This document shows, piece by piece, positions 46,501 to 57,760 of a DNA stretch of 64,000 nt. A model generated the notes under the pieces. It made no database searches. It was given only the letters and a program-made list of their open reading frames with translations, and had not been told where the DNA came from. The position numbers and the translations under genes are program-made. The stretch is from Cryptomeria japonica (Eukaryota; Streptophyta; Pinopsida; Cupressales; Cupressaceae): the NCBI RefSeq assembly GCF_030272615.1, contig NC_081413.1, forward strand, positions 557,591,136 to 557,655,135, written 5' to 3'. Position 1 is the first letter of the stretch, and each line of letters begins with the position of its first letter.

Positions 46501-47141
46501 GTGAGATAAATAGAAATGATCCTATATGCTCATTTTCCTATCATTGCCTAGTCTACAATTAGACCAAGTAAACCAATTATTAGCATTATTAGAATTTTTT
46601 TTATGGATTGTATCAGAGACACCAAAAAAATTTTGATAGTAAATCCATTTTTCAAATTCTTCTTGGCAAAGTTTAAAGTAGCTAAACCAGCTACGATCCT
46701 AATGATGCTTCGCCATATTAGAATCATTGTCTAACACCCAATCAACATTAGGAAGACTTTTAGACATCCAATCCCAAAGGAAAACTTTTTCTTTTGAATT
46801 GTTAGTTGCATATATAGAGTAGAATCCCAAGGACTATCCATTGATAAAGGAAATGGCCCAAGCACAACTGCTTGTTGGTTTCTCTCCCTCATTAATGATG
46901 TATTTGGAAGTCCAAGGAGACAATCCAAGAATAGCTCCTCCCCTATACTCTCTATGGAAGGTATGAATGAAAAGAGCATCTTTTCAAGGGCTAAAAAGTG
47001 TAACATCAAAGTGTTCATTATTGATTTTGACTTCTTGTAAAAATAGCACATCTGGTTTCCATTTCTTTAGTGTGTCTTTGACTTTAAATTTTTGATGCGG
47101 GTGGGATAACCCTCTCACATTCCAAGATAAAGTCTTACAAT
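43540..47141 (-). pseudogene. L1 ORF2: endonuclease and reverse transcriptase
   Basis: Endonuclease remnants at 47141-46400 include GGAILGLS-like text in one frame, WAISFINGWSLGFYSIYAT, DHFSIIC and WVLDNDSN. RT: GLIKLIPKGKNKNAIVGWRP and LLNTSYKIIAKALA near 45560-45480, then GFLKRRYILDNLMLVWE and KAYDRIYWSFILKMLQWQGF (45449-45240). FIDDSML at about 45011-44990 stands for the FADD active site (Ala to Ile). A zinc-binding end is near 43640-43560 (CPFC-like, then FGIS). The protein would nick DNA and prime reverse transcription. It is broken by at least six frame changes. Confidence 0.85.
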
Positions 47142-48470
47142 TCATGATGAGATGACTAGAGGGTTATCATCTTCTTGTGATAAGATGCCAAATAGATTAG
47201 AAATGGCAACCCCTTGTTCTTTTCTTTTTCCCTTCAAAGTTGTTGGTGGAGACCTAGACCTTTGTATAGGATTAGGTGAAGGAGAAATGGATCTACTATG
47301 GGATTTCAATAGTCTAGGAGAATGGACATGAGATGGATCACTAGGTGTAGAATGTGAAATGGAGAAGGAAGAAGATGGTTCTTTTCTTTTGAAAATAGTC
47401 CTCCATTCATTAGTCACAATAATATCTTTATATGATGCATTGTCCACTAGGGAGGATTTTAGAGGAGAAGAAGGACCCAAATATAGAACAATAGCATTAG
47501 TTTGGGGGGAGGAGAAGAGGGGTTTTTAATGTATGGCTTTCATTGCAATATGGGATGATTGAAAAGATTGGCTGGGGTTGATGACGAAGGAGATATTTTT
47601 CATGATAGGGCAATCTTTGATCAAATGTCCATCTTGTCAACAACAAAAAATAGGCATTTGGCTTGTTCAGATACACTAATGGTTGATCTAATTTCAATCC
47701 TAGGGAAAACAAACTTATACTCTTTGGCAATTATTTGTTCAAGACAATTTCTATGCAGGCCCTTAGATGAACCCTCAAACTAGCAAATTTATCAAAACTT
47801 TGTTTGCATCGAATGACCTTACTGAGTTGAGCTACAATATCTTTCTAGATTAATGCGGTCAAGTTTGTACCCAGAGTGTTCTTCAGTTTTTTTGTGAGCC
47901 AAACGTGAACCATATGGGATAGTGAGAATAAGAAGGGCCATCTAGGTGAAAGTCAAAGGTCTAGGCAGGCGAATAACAAACTTGACCACATTAATCCATG
48001 TACCATATTGAAGAATAGTCTCAACATAATTAAACATGCAAGATACATATCCTTTTCCCTATCCTCTAATTGATCCATCCTTTATTTTCCCAATTTTGTT
48101 TGGTCCATTTATAAAACTCCAAATCAGTAATGGATCCCTCTTAATAAAAATAAAATAATAGTATTTTATTTTATTTTCAACAATACATTCAACAACTTCA
48201 TCAGGTAACTAGAATTCTAGAGTTTTACCTTGCTCCTCTTTTTCTTCTTGATTCATTTCTTTTTCTCCATCATGAACAGGGGTTTCCTCTACTATGACTG
48301 TCTGGTTAATCTATTGTTCTTCTAACATTGGCATATCCTTCATTAAACTCACCTCTTTGTTGGATTTTGATGTCCAAGGGTATTTTTTTCCATTCTCTCT
48401 TCTAATTTCATCTTCAACTCTTTCTTTCTTGGTGGCTCACACTTTGTTCTTTTTTCTTACCTACCCTCTA
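47142..48470 (-). pseudogene. L1 ORF1 (RNA-binding protein), C-terminal part
   Basis: Minus-strand pieces: a Glu/Lys-rich segment (KEMNQEEKEEQGKTLEF, LPDEVVECIVENK, 48270-48120), a LPRPLTF stretch near 47950 typical of plant L1 ORF1, a CCHC-like knuckle (QDGHLIKDC) near 47640-47600, and a Ser/Pro-rich tail at 47480-47142. ORF1 proteins bind LINE RNA. The N-terminal part lies beyond the inserted LTR element at 52754-52925. Confidence 0.65.
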
Positions 48471-50143
48471 TGGTGCAGGAGCGCTCAAGACAAGATTGGC
48501 CACCATGAGGCCATAACGAAGATTTATGAGATATTGTCTATGATGTTAAAATGACCATTTGATATTGTAATCATGGCTAATAATTCCATTTGAAGTCATA
48601 TTGTTCATGTATTGAGTCATTTTGTAATAAGTTGTCAAAAGTTGTCATGTGGGCAAAATGATGTCAAAATGAGTAATGTAATGGGGTTCAATGGGTAGAA
48701 TAGGAGTTTAATAAGTATTTTGAGTTTCATAAGGTCTCATATGACCATATTTATGTAATAAGTTGATTAAGTTGATTCATGTAACAAGAAAGATCGGAAC
48801 TTGTCAATTGACAACTAAAAGTGTCAAGTTGACAACAAATTAGGGATGTAATGCCTAAAAGGTGGTTGTATGGGTGGTTAAGAGTTGGTTGTCGGTTATC
48901 ACGAGAGTAAATGTATTTAAAAATTGGGTTTTATGCAAAAATCATGAGAGAGACACATATTGAAATGTAAGAGTGACAAATTGATAATAAAATCTCACGG
49001 TTTCCTGCAAAAGTTTGTTAAATCTGCTTTTATTTGTGACTGAGGTTTCTCTTTCTTTCTTTGTTATGGATTGATCACAGGAATATCAAGATAGATTAGG
49101 GTTAATACATTCATTTGGTTCTATTATTGAAGGTTTTACGCTCAAATTTGATCCATTTATACTGGTTGTCCTAAATATTGTTGTAGGTGACAATTTTGAA
49201 GGGTTTTGAGAGTCAAAAATGTGAAATTGACTCATCCTACTTTATGTAACTTCTTTAACTTGTAGGATGATTCTAAAATGTATACTATAAGTGTTTTTGT
49301 TGTTGAGAATGCAGGGAAGATCATGAACATGTAAGGAGAGTACTTTATGGGTGGAGAGTCACAAGTTGACTTAGTGAGTAACCGGTGCCATGTATTAGTC
49401 TGAAGGATTTCATTTAATAAAGGTAATATTTTATGGTGGATTATGTGTATGTAGGTTGGATAGAAGGTTTTGGATCCTTTGGTTGGGTCTATAAGTGATC
49501 GGAAGTGAGAGATTAGGAAAGCCCTAGGTTTGGGTTCCTAAAAGTGAGGGTTTTGTTTTTGAATAGGTAAATGGGCATGGCACCACCTAAAAACCTGAAA
49601 ATATTTTGTTTTGAAACATTTCCTAAGACATTTTTTGGGTGTGAAGGTCTGGAGTTGTGATCCAAAGGGTGTTCCTTTGTAAAAGTGGGCTAATTTGGCC
49701 TAATCCTAGTAGGACAAGGTATTGAAACTGGGTATTGGTCCAAAATAACCATATCTGAAATTTAAGTATGTTGTGAAACTTGCAAATGAGTATCTAGAAG
49801 CGTGTTTTTTTTCCAAGTGGTTTGGGAAAGTTTCGAGTTAATATGCAAATACCAGTTTGAAGGGATAGTAGGAATAAACCGATTAAGTGTTGTTATGGTG
49901 TATTAGGGATTGAATCGGTCATCTTGGGTATGTGGAATCTTGTGTCAGGGTGTCATAGGTGTGTTGAACCTGTGAGTCATGTTTGGTTAATCCATTGAAG
50001 TTGAAAACCCCATTTGAGTGATTTGGTGAAGGTTTGTGAGTGCAAGGTGTGAAGGGTTGGGGAACCTAGTATTGGTTGGCTGAAGTGTATTTGTGCCAAG
50101 TCATTTGAGTGAGATTAAGAAGTTGACACAAGGATCTATATCA
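48471..50143 (+). repeat. 5' LTR of non-autonomous element
   Basis: 1673 bp. It aligns along its whole length with 51074-52748 with scattered substitutions and small indels. Confidence 0.93.
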
Positions 50144-50146
50144 TAT

Positions 50147-50158
50147 TGGTATCAGAGC
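50147..50158 (+). other. Primer binding site (Met-tRNA type)
   Basis: TGGTATCAGAGC begins 3 bp after the 5' LTR. This is the well-known PBS of most plant Copia-type elements. Confidence 0.92.
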
Positions 50159-50210
50159 AAGGGATTAGGTCCTTTCAGGTTGTTGTTGGTTGAGGAGAAG
50201 AATAGAAAAG

Positions 50211-50934
50211 ATGGAAGTGTTAAGAAAACATTTGCAAGCAGAGGAGGAAAGGAAAAAGAGAATGAGGCAAAGGAAACTTGATAAAGAGATAACAACATTG
50301 AAGCAAGAAGTGAGAAGTTGAAACTTGGAATTCCAAGAGATGAACAAAGGACTTGAGGCTTTAGAAAGCTTTTGAAGATGCAGAAGAAGACTTCATGGAT
50401 GAATATGTTAAGGAAGAAGTAAGTTGTCCATTGGAAGGGCAAGAGAGCAAATAGAAGGAGTTAGCTTGTGAGGAAGATGATGAACCTAAGGACAAAGAGG
50501 TTCTAAGAGTTGAGAAAGAGATGGAAGACAAAGATGTTGGTGATAACAACAAGGTTTCAAGTCTTGGAGGGCTTGAGTGTGGTGAGATTGTAATTGGGAC
50601 TATGGTATGTCCTTTGAAAGGTGTAGTGCAGCAAGGTACTCTTATGATAAGAAGTTATGAGGCTAATGATGTAGCCATGAAGATAGATGATGAGTTGTTA
50701 TGCCAAGAGGAATGACATGCAAAGGATGAGATGGTCTCAAGGAAAGAGACTAAGGATGAAGAAATGTCTTTGGGTGATGAAATTGATTGGGTTGTAGGTG
50801 TATGCAACAGTATTAGTGATGTTGAGCATGATGGAGTTGCTGATGGATGGAAAAGGATAGTAGGTGGTACTCCTTTTGCCAAGTGGAGGCAAACCAACAA
50901 TGAAGATAAAGGAGGTAGAGCAGTTCTAAGTGCG
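50211..50934 (+). pseudogene. Charged protein of the short element, function unknown
   Basis: From the ATG at 50211 the frame gives a Lys/Arg/Glu helix (MEVLRKHLQAEEERKKRMRQ, then KLDKEITTLKQEV), a stop at about 50320 and a frameshift near 50370. It then continues in the frame EDAEEDFMDEYVKEEVSCPL through 50521-50934 (MEDKDVGDNNKVSSL, ECGEIVIGTMVCPLKG, EIDWVVGVCNSISDVEHDG, PFAKWRQTN). About 240 residues in all, strongly acidic after a basic start and probably coiled-coil at the N-terminus. There is no zinc knuckle and no recognisable gag motif. It is the only coding sequence of the element and may serve in packaging. I do not recognise it. Confidence 0.55.
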
Positions 50935-51073
50935 TAAAGGACAAGCAAGGGCATGGTTTCAGAAGGAGGACACATACAAACCAAAAGTCAAGATGAATTT
51001 TTTGTTTTGTTTCTCTAATGTTTGTTTTGAAGGTGTTTCCAAGGAACTTGGAAACTTTTCAACCCGGGGAGTA

Positions 51074-52748
51074 TGGTGGAGGAGCACCCAAGACAAGATT
51101 GGCCACCATGAGGCCATAATGAAGACTTATGAGATATTAAGTCTATGATGTTAAAATGACCATTTGATATTGTAATCATGGCTAATAATGCCATTTGAAG
51201 TCATATTGTTCATGTATTGAGTCATTTTGTAATAAGTTGTCAAAAATTATCATGTGGGCAAAATGATGTCAAAATGAGTAATGTAATGGGGTTCAATGGG
51301 TAGAATAGGAGTTTAATAAGTATTTTAAGTTTAATAAGGTCTCATATGACCATATTGATGTAATAGGTTGATTAAGTTGAGTCATGTAACAAGAAAGATC
51401 TGAACTTGTCAATTGACAACTAAAAGTGTCAAGTTGACAACAAATTAGGGATGTAACGAATAAAAGGTGGATGTATGTAGGTTAAGAGTTGGTTGTCGGT
51501 TATCATGAAAAAAAAAATATTTAAAAAATATTTTAAATGCCAAAAGCATGAGAGAGACACAGATTGAAATGTAAGAGTGACAAATTGATAATAAAATCTC
51601 ACGGTTTCCTGCAAAAGCTTGTTAAATCTGCTTTTATTTGTGACTGAGGTTTCTCTTTCTTTCTTCGCTATGGATTGATCACAAGAATATCAAGATGGAG
51701 TAGGGTTAATACATTCATTTGGTGTTGTTATTGAATTTTATACACTCAAATTTGATCCATTTATACTTACTGTCCTAAATACAGATGTAGGTGACAGTTT
51801 TGAAGGGTTTTGAGAGTCAAAAATGTGAAATTGACTCATCCTACTTGATGTAACTTTTTTAACTTGTAGGATGAGTCTAAGATGTGTACTATAAGTGTTT
51901 TTTCTATTGAGAATGCAGGGAAGATCATGAACATGTAAGGAGAGTGCCTTATGGGTGGAGAGTCACAAGTTAACTTAGTGAGTAACCCGTGTCATGTATT
52001 AATCTGAAGGATTTCATTTAATAAGGGTAATATTTTATGGTGGATTATGTGTATGAAATTTGTATAGAAGGTTTTGTATCCTTTGGTTGGGTCTATAAGT
52101 GACTGGAAGTGAGAGATTAGGAAAGCCCTAGGTTTGGGTTCCTAAAAGTGAGGGTTTTGTTTTTGAATAGGTAAATGGGTATGGCACTGCCTAAAACCCT
52201 AAAAATATTTTGTTTTGAAACATTTCCTAAGACTTTTTTATAGTGTGAAGGTTTGGAGTTGTGATCCAAAGGGTGTTCTTTTGGAAAAGTGGGCTAATTT
52301 GGCCTAATCCTAGTAGGATAGGGTATTGAAATTGGGTATTGGTCCAAAAAACCATATCTGAAATTTAAGTATGTTGTGAAACTTGCAAATGGTTATTTGG
52401 AAGCGTGTTTTTTTTTTCCAAGTGGTTTGGGAAAGTTTTGAGTTAATATGCAAATACTGGTTTGAAGGGATAGTAGGAATAAACCGATTAAGTGATGTTT
52501 TGATGTATTGGGGACTGAACTGGTCAACTTGGGTATGTGTAATCTTGTGTTAGGGTGTCATAGGTGTGTTGAACTCTTGAGTCATGTTCGGTTAAGCCAT
52601 TGAAGTTGAAAACCCCATTTGAGTGATTTGGTGAAGGTTTGTGAGTGCAAGGTGTGAAGGGTTGGGGAACCTAGTATTGGTTGGCTGAAGTGTATTTGTG
52701 CCAAGTCATTTGAGTGAGATAAAGAAGTTGACACAAGGCTCCGTAGCA
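51074..52748 (+). repeat. 3' LTR of non-autonomous element
   Basis: 1675 bp, TG...CA, preceded by TTCAACCCGGGGAGTA. It is the partner of 48471-50143. Confidence 0.93.
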
Positions 52749-52753
52749 CTCTA

Positions 52754-52925
52754 CCTCCAAGTCTCGAGAGAAAAGAAGAGAATACATGCAAAAATCTAGG
52801 CTACCACACCAAGTATTCAACGTTATGGGACAAATCCATAAAAACCCACCAAATAAGACCTCAAACCCTACAAAAATCCATTGAAATTGACTATTGCAAG
52901 GAAGAATCACATTGTTATTGCTCAT
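52754..52925 (-). pseudogene. L1 ORF1 N-terminal fragment
   Basis: The ATG at 52925 lies 36 bp inside the LINE 5' end and opens a frame (MSNNNVILPCNSQFQWIFVG) that reaches the LTR-element TSD at 52753. It is the expected position of the ORF1 start, but the amino-acid text is not distinctive. Confidence 0.45.
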
Positions 52926-52960
52926 TGTAAGGTTTCATAGTGTGCAACATTTCTAGAAAG

Positions 52961-53307
52961 CTCCCCTATTACAATATTGGCATCTAATATAATGTTATTA
53001 TTTTGTGTTGTGCTTTTGATCTTAATATTGAGAAAATATATGTGAAGAATTTTTTTTCATAGTGCTACTTGGAGGAGGAGATCTAAATGTCACAACTAAA
53101 GCAATACATTATGAAGGGTAAAAAAATTGTTTTGTTAGTTGAACAAATCCCTCTAGTTTAAAATAGTCTCTAGAATGTGGTTAAAAAAACTAATATATTT
53201 TGGAGTTGAGATTTATTAGGTCTAATTCAAATCATTGTGTTTATTATAAAAGAGTTCTTATAATTTTATCATTACCACTTTGCATGTCAATGATATGTTC
53301 TTATTTG
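52961..53307 (+). pseudogene. Copia A reverse transcriptase, middle part
   Basis: Resumes after the LINE with text in mixed frames: AFDLNIEKIYVKNFF (for the FDLEIEQMDVKTAFL block), LEEEI, MSQLKQYIMKGKK, YILELRFIRSNSNHCVYYKR and LHVNDMFLF at about 53275-53305, which stands for the YVDD active site. It is cut at 53307 by solo LTR 2. Confidence 0.82.
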
Positions 53308-53936
53308 TGTAAGGAAGATAAGTAGCGAAACAATTTCATACACTAACCTTGAGAGGAGGACAATGTAAAACTTTTACAGATCTTTTCAATAGTTATAGAA
53401 ATAAACATAAATAGCATGCATACCACAACACAATAATTTACATGGGAAAAACTCTTTCAAAATAAAAAAACCCATACTCCAAAAGCTGCCCAATTTATTA
53501 TTAAGAAATCAACAACAAATTGCAATATACTTGTAGAGAAAGCTTCTTACAAGCTTCTTACATTTGTATCACCAACTAAGATCTAAAGAAAACTCAACAA
53601 TTATCAAACTCTGATAACACATCACACTACATAGTTGTAATTTAATGCCCTGGTAATATAGGTTTTCCCTCTAGGGAAAACAAAGTGCTGAAAATATCCA
53701 CCAAATTAGATCTATGACCTAATGATAAGCAATCAAGATTTATAATGATAAATTATAAGTGAAATTTTGTTTCAAGGGCGCTACCCTAGAAAATCTCCAT
53801 CGGTTACAAGACTGGGGCCAGTAAGGGTGAATCCCTTGCAACCCCAAAGTTAGGGGCATTTCCCCCAAACCTTGTCCCTCATGTATCAACAATACCCCTT
53901 TTATTATTGCAAGGTTGAGATACCATTTTCCTAACA
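53308..53936 (-). mobile_element. Solo LTR 2 inserted in Copia A (TSD ATTTG)
   Basis: 629 bp, TG...CA, with ATTTG at 53303-53307 and 53937-53941. On the minus strand it begins TGTTAGGAAAATGG and contains GAGTTTTTCCCATGTAAA, typical of a Copia LTR. Removal rejoins the Copia RT at MFLFGN without a frameshift. No internal domain. Confidence 0.88.
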
Positions 53937-54860
53937 ATTTGGTAATGGTAAGAAAATGATTAGGGAATTATAAGGTTACCTTTCTTTGTAGTTTTAAAAA
54001 GGGCTTTCTAAGTTCATCTTAAGGATGGACATTAGGTAGCACAATAATAACAAAAAAACTTTGGATTGGTTAGAGCAAATATGTTGAGTCCATTTTGTAG
54101 CATTTTAGTATGGTTGGCATAAAATCAATAATCTCATGTGTCTATAGGAACAAAGGTTTTAGTTGAGAAGCATCATTTGATACCCATAAAGATGAGGAAT
54201 ATGAATTTGATGTCCTACTTATGTATCCTATAGTCTATAGTCTACACTAGACTAGAAATTCCTTAAGTAGTTGGAGCCTTAAGCTCTTACATGAAGAATC
54301 CTAGATAGGAACAATGAGTTGTAATGAAGAGGTTCTTCAAGTATTTGTAGCCTAGTACTTCTAAGTAAGTTCCATAGGTTATCATAATAAAACGACAAAT
54401 GACTGTCACTTAAGTGGATATTTATGGATATGTATATTTTGATTTGGCAAGGGATGTTGATATTAGTGGATCCATTTATGGATATTGTTTAGCATATTCA
54501 CTAGTTCAATAAATGAGATGTCCAAGTGATAGGTTGTGGTCAAGTACATGGTAGCTACTCATTCCTATAATAAGGCCATTTATATTTTGAGACTATGTTT
54601 GGATGTGGGGTTGAGTCAAAGAGTAGTTATATTTCACTATGATAGTTAAAATGTTATTTATTTGGCTTAGAATTTAATCGTCCTTGGATAAATGAAGCAT
54701 ATTTATGTCTAGTTCCATTTTTTTGAAACATGCTGGAGGATGGAAAGTTGATGCTAAAAAAATTTGACACATTGAAGAATATTGCAGATGCACTAATGAA
54801 GTTTGTTAGTGTGTAGAGAAGTTCAAGTGGAGTTGTGAGAATACGGGCCTCTCAAATCAT
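53937..54860 (+). pseudogene. Copia A RT end and RNase H
   Basis: GNGKKMIREL, LRMDIRRHNNNKK, SKYVESIL, HFSMVGIKS, DEEYEFDVLLMYPIV and then the RNase H block: FDLARDVDISGSIYGYC, an altered WMSKRQ..VALST region, LCLDVGLSQRVVIFH, HIYVQFHFF, WKVDAKKI and IEEYCRCTNEVC in shifting frames. This is the C-terminal end of the Copia polyprotein, heavily mutated. Confidence 0.8.
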
Positions 54861-54876
54861 AGTAATTAGTTGACAA

Positions 54877-55140
54877 TGTTGGTGTTTCCCCTTTTGCTTC
54901 TTGCAAGGCATACATCAAGTGGGAAAATATTAGGAAGGGTGTTATAAACATTGCATCCTAATGATTGTATTCATTTATTATTTGTTAATTATTTGTGAGC
55001 TCTCATTTATGTTGGTGTTTCCCTTCTTGCTTCTTGCAAGGCATACAACAAGTGGAAAAAGACAAGGAAGGGTGTTATAAACATTGCATCCTAACAATTG
55101 TATTCATTTATTATCTATTAATTATTTGTGAGCTCTCATT
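54877..55140. repeat. 133-bp tandem duplication near Copia A 3' end
   Basis: 54877-55009 and 55010-55140 are near-identical. Both begin TGTTGGTGTTTCCC and end GAGCTCTCATT. TGTTGG directly after the Copia pol end suggests the start of the Copia A 3' LTR. Confidence 0.88.
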
Positions 55141-55542
55141 GAAATGGGTGTCCCACATGGATTTGGTCATTATTTCCATGTCTATGATTTGTAATGACAT
55201 CCATAGATGTGTGTGAGAGAATTTCTTGTTATATAAAATGTAAAAGAGTATCTATGACAATTTAAGTGGCATAAAAGAATCTATGATGTGTATAAGAGCA
55301 TGCAAGAGACGAGATGCATTATTGAATTATAATGCATCATAAAGCATATTTGAATGAGTTTGAATATGCAAAAATGGGGTGCTCATTTTGGGGTAGAGGC
55401 TATGAAAAATTATGTGATGACAAGGTTCCATGAATCTACTAAATATAGCCTATTGACCAACTCAAGAAGAATGGTAGTATAATATTGGGCCAAAAAATGG
55501 TGCCACTCTTAGGTCATAGTATCGACACATGGTTTTGGTAGT
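55141..55542. other. Possible Copia A 3' LTR remainder
   Basis: TATATAAAA at about 55229-55237 sits about 350 bp into the putative LTR. No matching 5' LTR exists in the window, so the assignment is weak. It ends at the TSD of Copia B. Confidence 0.35.
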
Positions 55543-55992
55543 TGTGAGATTTTGCCAAGATCAAGGGCATAGTGAAAAGCATAAAAAAGAGACAATAGAA
55601 TGACAAGAACAAACTATATTCTCATCAATATGCAAATGATCAACTGGATTCACCAATACAATGAATATAGGCCTGCTTATATAGGCAAGGCCATATGGAT
55701 ATGTGAGCACACAAACATGACATGTGGCTCAATAAGAAACAAGGGTAGGTAGGAAATACTAGGGGTAGGTAGGAGAAACAATATAATATTCCACAAGAGG
55801 TGGATGACCCACTGAATGTGGAGTGTAAGAACAAAATAAGACCACAAAAGGTGGAATTTCTCCTACAAGCTCTATCCCTATGTGCAAACTTCCCTAAGTG
55901 TCTCAAATCCAAACTACAAAGAGATGCATTATCCTAAGTTAACTTAAGTAAAGTGTAATAATATCCATAATGAATATTTATTTACACCAACA
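55543..55992 (-). repeat. 3' LTR of Copia B
   Basis: 450 bp. On the minus strand it is directly preceded by the polypurine tract with a G7 run (55993-55999). Confidence 0.93.
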
Positions 55993-56299
55993 CCCCCCCT
56001 TAAGTGCAACTTAGGGGAATGAAGACTCAAGTCAACAATGCAAGATGGGTCCCGATTGCTAGGCCATGATAGGTACCCATGTACAATATGCAAATGCAAG
56101 CAAAACTATGCAATGCAATCTCTCACAAATGGAGAAAGGGAGAAAACCCAATGGGAAAAAACTCCTCCCCAAAAGAGAGATGAATGTACAAAAGACTCTC
56201 AAAGAAGAAGGACAAAACCTCAAAGAGGAAAAAGTTCCCCCCATAAGAGAGAAAGGAGAACTCAGCTGACCCCCCTAATGACACATCCCGCACCCCCAA

Positions 56300-57760
56300 G
56301 AGAGCTCGCAACTGCTGGAACTTACTCTCGGTGAAAGGTTTGGTGAATATGTTAGCAACCTGCTCCGCTATAGGACAATACTACAAATCAATTTCTTGCT
56401 CTTGAATCAGCTCTTGGATATAGTGCATATGAATTTCGATGTGTTTAGTCCGCTGGTGCTAGACTGACTTCTTCGAGATTGCAATAGCACTCTGATTGTC
56501 GCAATGTAGAACTGTCGGTCGGGGAGTGGTGAACCCAAACTCTGTGAGAATCTATTGAAGCCAAATGGTCTCAGTCGTTGCGTTAACAACTCCTCGATAC
56601 TCAACCTCAGTGAAAGAGAGAGCAATAGCATGCTGCTTCTTACTCTGCCAACAAATGGGGCCCGAACCAAGGTGGAAACTATAAGTTGAAGTAGACTTAC
56701 GATCATCAAGATCACCAACCCAATCAGAGTTTGTGTAACCAACCAAGCGAAGTCTCGTGTATGCTGCATAGTGAATCCCATAATGATGTGTACCTTGGAT
56801 GTAATGAAGGATGTGTTTGGCAGCTTTCCAATGAAGCTCATGTGGTTCCTGCATGAAGAAAGAAACCATGCCAACCACAAATGAAATATCAGGGCGTGTA
56901 TGAGTCAAGTAGATGAGACTACCCACAAGCTAACGATACAATATGGCATCAACTAGTGGAGAAGAACACTGAGCCTCAAGCTTGACTCCTAAAAGAAAGG
57001 GAGTCAGTGTAGGCTTACAATCAGCCATATGAAAGTGTGCAAGTAGATCAAGAGCATACTTGGGTTGCAATAGTGTAATCCCAGAAGCTTACTGTGAAAT
57101 CTCCATCCCGAGAAAGTAGTGCAAAAGACCCAAGTCAGTCATAGCAAATCTGTCATGCAAAGCATATTTGACCCTGCTAATGATGGATGTGGTGCTCCCT
57201 ATAATGATCAAATCATCAACATAGAGCACAAGTATCAAGTGAGAGTCATCCTGTCACAAAATGTAGACATTCAGATCGAAATGACACCTCGTGAACCCTA
57301 CTGGGAGAAGAAAGGAATCCATCTTGGCGTACCAAGCCCTGGGGGCCTGCTTAAGGCCATAGGGAGATTTCCTTAGTCTGCAAACCAAGGAAGTATCCTA
57401 GATGAAACCTTGTGGCTGATCCATATAAATATCCTCATCAAGATCACCATGAAGAAAAGCACTCTTCACATCCATCTGATGTACAACCCAACCATGAGTT
57501 GCAGCAATAGAAAGTGTTAAGCAAATGGAGTTCATCTTCGCTACAAGTGCAAAGGTCTCAGTATAGTCAACACCTGCAACCTGAGAGAAATCTTTCGCAA
57601 CAAGACGAGCCTTATACTTATCCACACTACCATCCACTGCAAACTTGGTCTAATAGATCCACTTACATCGAACCATCTTTCTCCCCTTAGGGAGACAGAC
57701 TAAATCCCATGTGTTGTTCCTCATCAAGGAACTATACTCTTCCTCCATAGCTTGGTACCC
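56300..57760 (-). pseudogene. Copia B reverse transcriptase and RNase H
   Basis: Minus-strand frame: MEEEYSSLMRNNTWDL, KARLVAKDFSQVAGVDYTET, VHQMDVKSAFLHGDLDEDIY and QPQGFI, then a stop. The YVDD active site is at about 57210-57221. RNase H at 56926-56552 has GSLIYLTHTRPDISFVVGMV, DWVGDLDDRKSTSTYSF and ALSFTEVEYRGV, then LHCDNQSAIAISKKS after a stop. The catalytic positions D, E and D are visible. Stops occur near 57395, 56930 and 56550. The enzyme would copy the element RNA. Confidence 0.9.

Larger units (their letters stand above)
48471..52748 (+). mobile_element. Non-autonomous LTR retrotransposon, 4.3 kb (TSD CTCTA)
   Basis: Two LTRs of 1673 and 1675 bp enclose only 930 bp. Both begin TGGTG(C/G)AGGAGC and end in CA. 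The TSD CTCTA is at 48466-48470 and 52749-52753. A TGGTATCAGAGC primer site (initiator Met tRNA type) follows the left LTR, and a polypurine-like CCCGGGGAGTA precedes the right one. No RT, integrase or protease is present. The element is too long-LTRed for a classic TRIM and too short for a LARD. It interrupts the L1 ORF1. Confidence 0.93.
43102..52960 (-). mobile_element. Near full-length L1 LINE inserted in Copia A
   Basis: Minus-strand LINE with TSD CTCCCTTATTACAAT (43087-43101) and CTCCCCTATTACAAT (52961-52975), one mismatch. At the left TSD the minus strand ends in A7, the 3' tail. Excluding the LTR element inside it, the length is about 5.6 kb, close to a complete plant L1. Minus-strand order: ORF1, endonuclease, RT, zinc-binding domain, with no RNase H. 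Removing it rejoins the Copia RT frame at RFSP. It has many stops and frameshifts. Confidence 0.9.
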
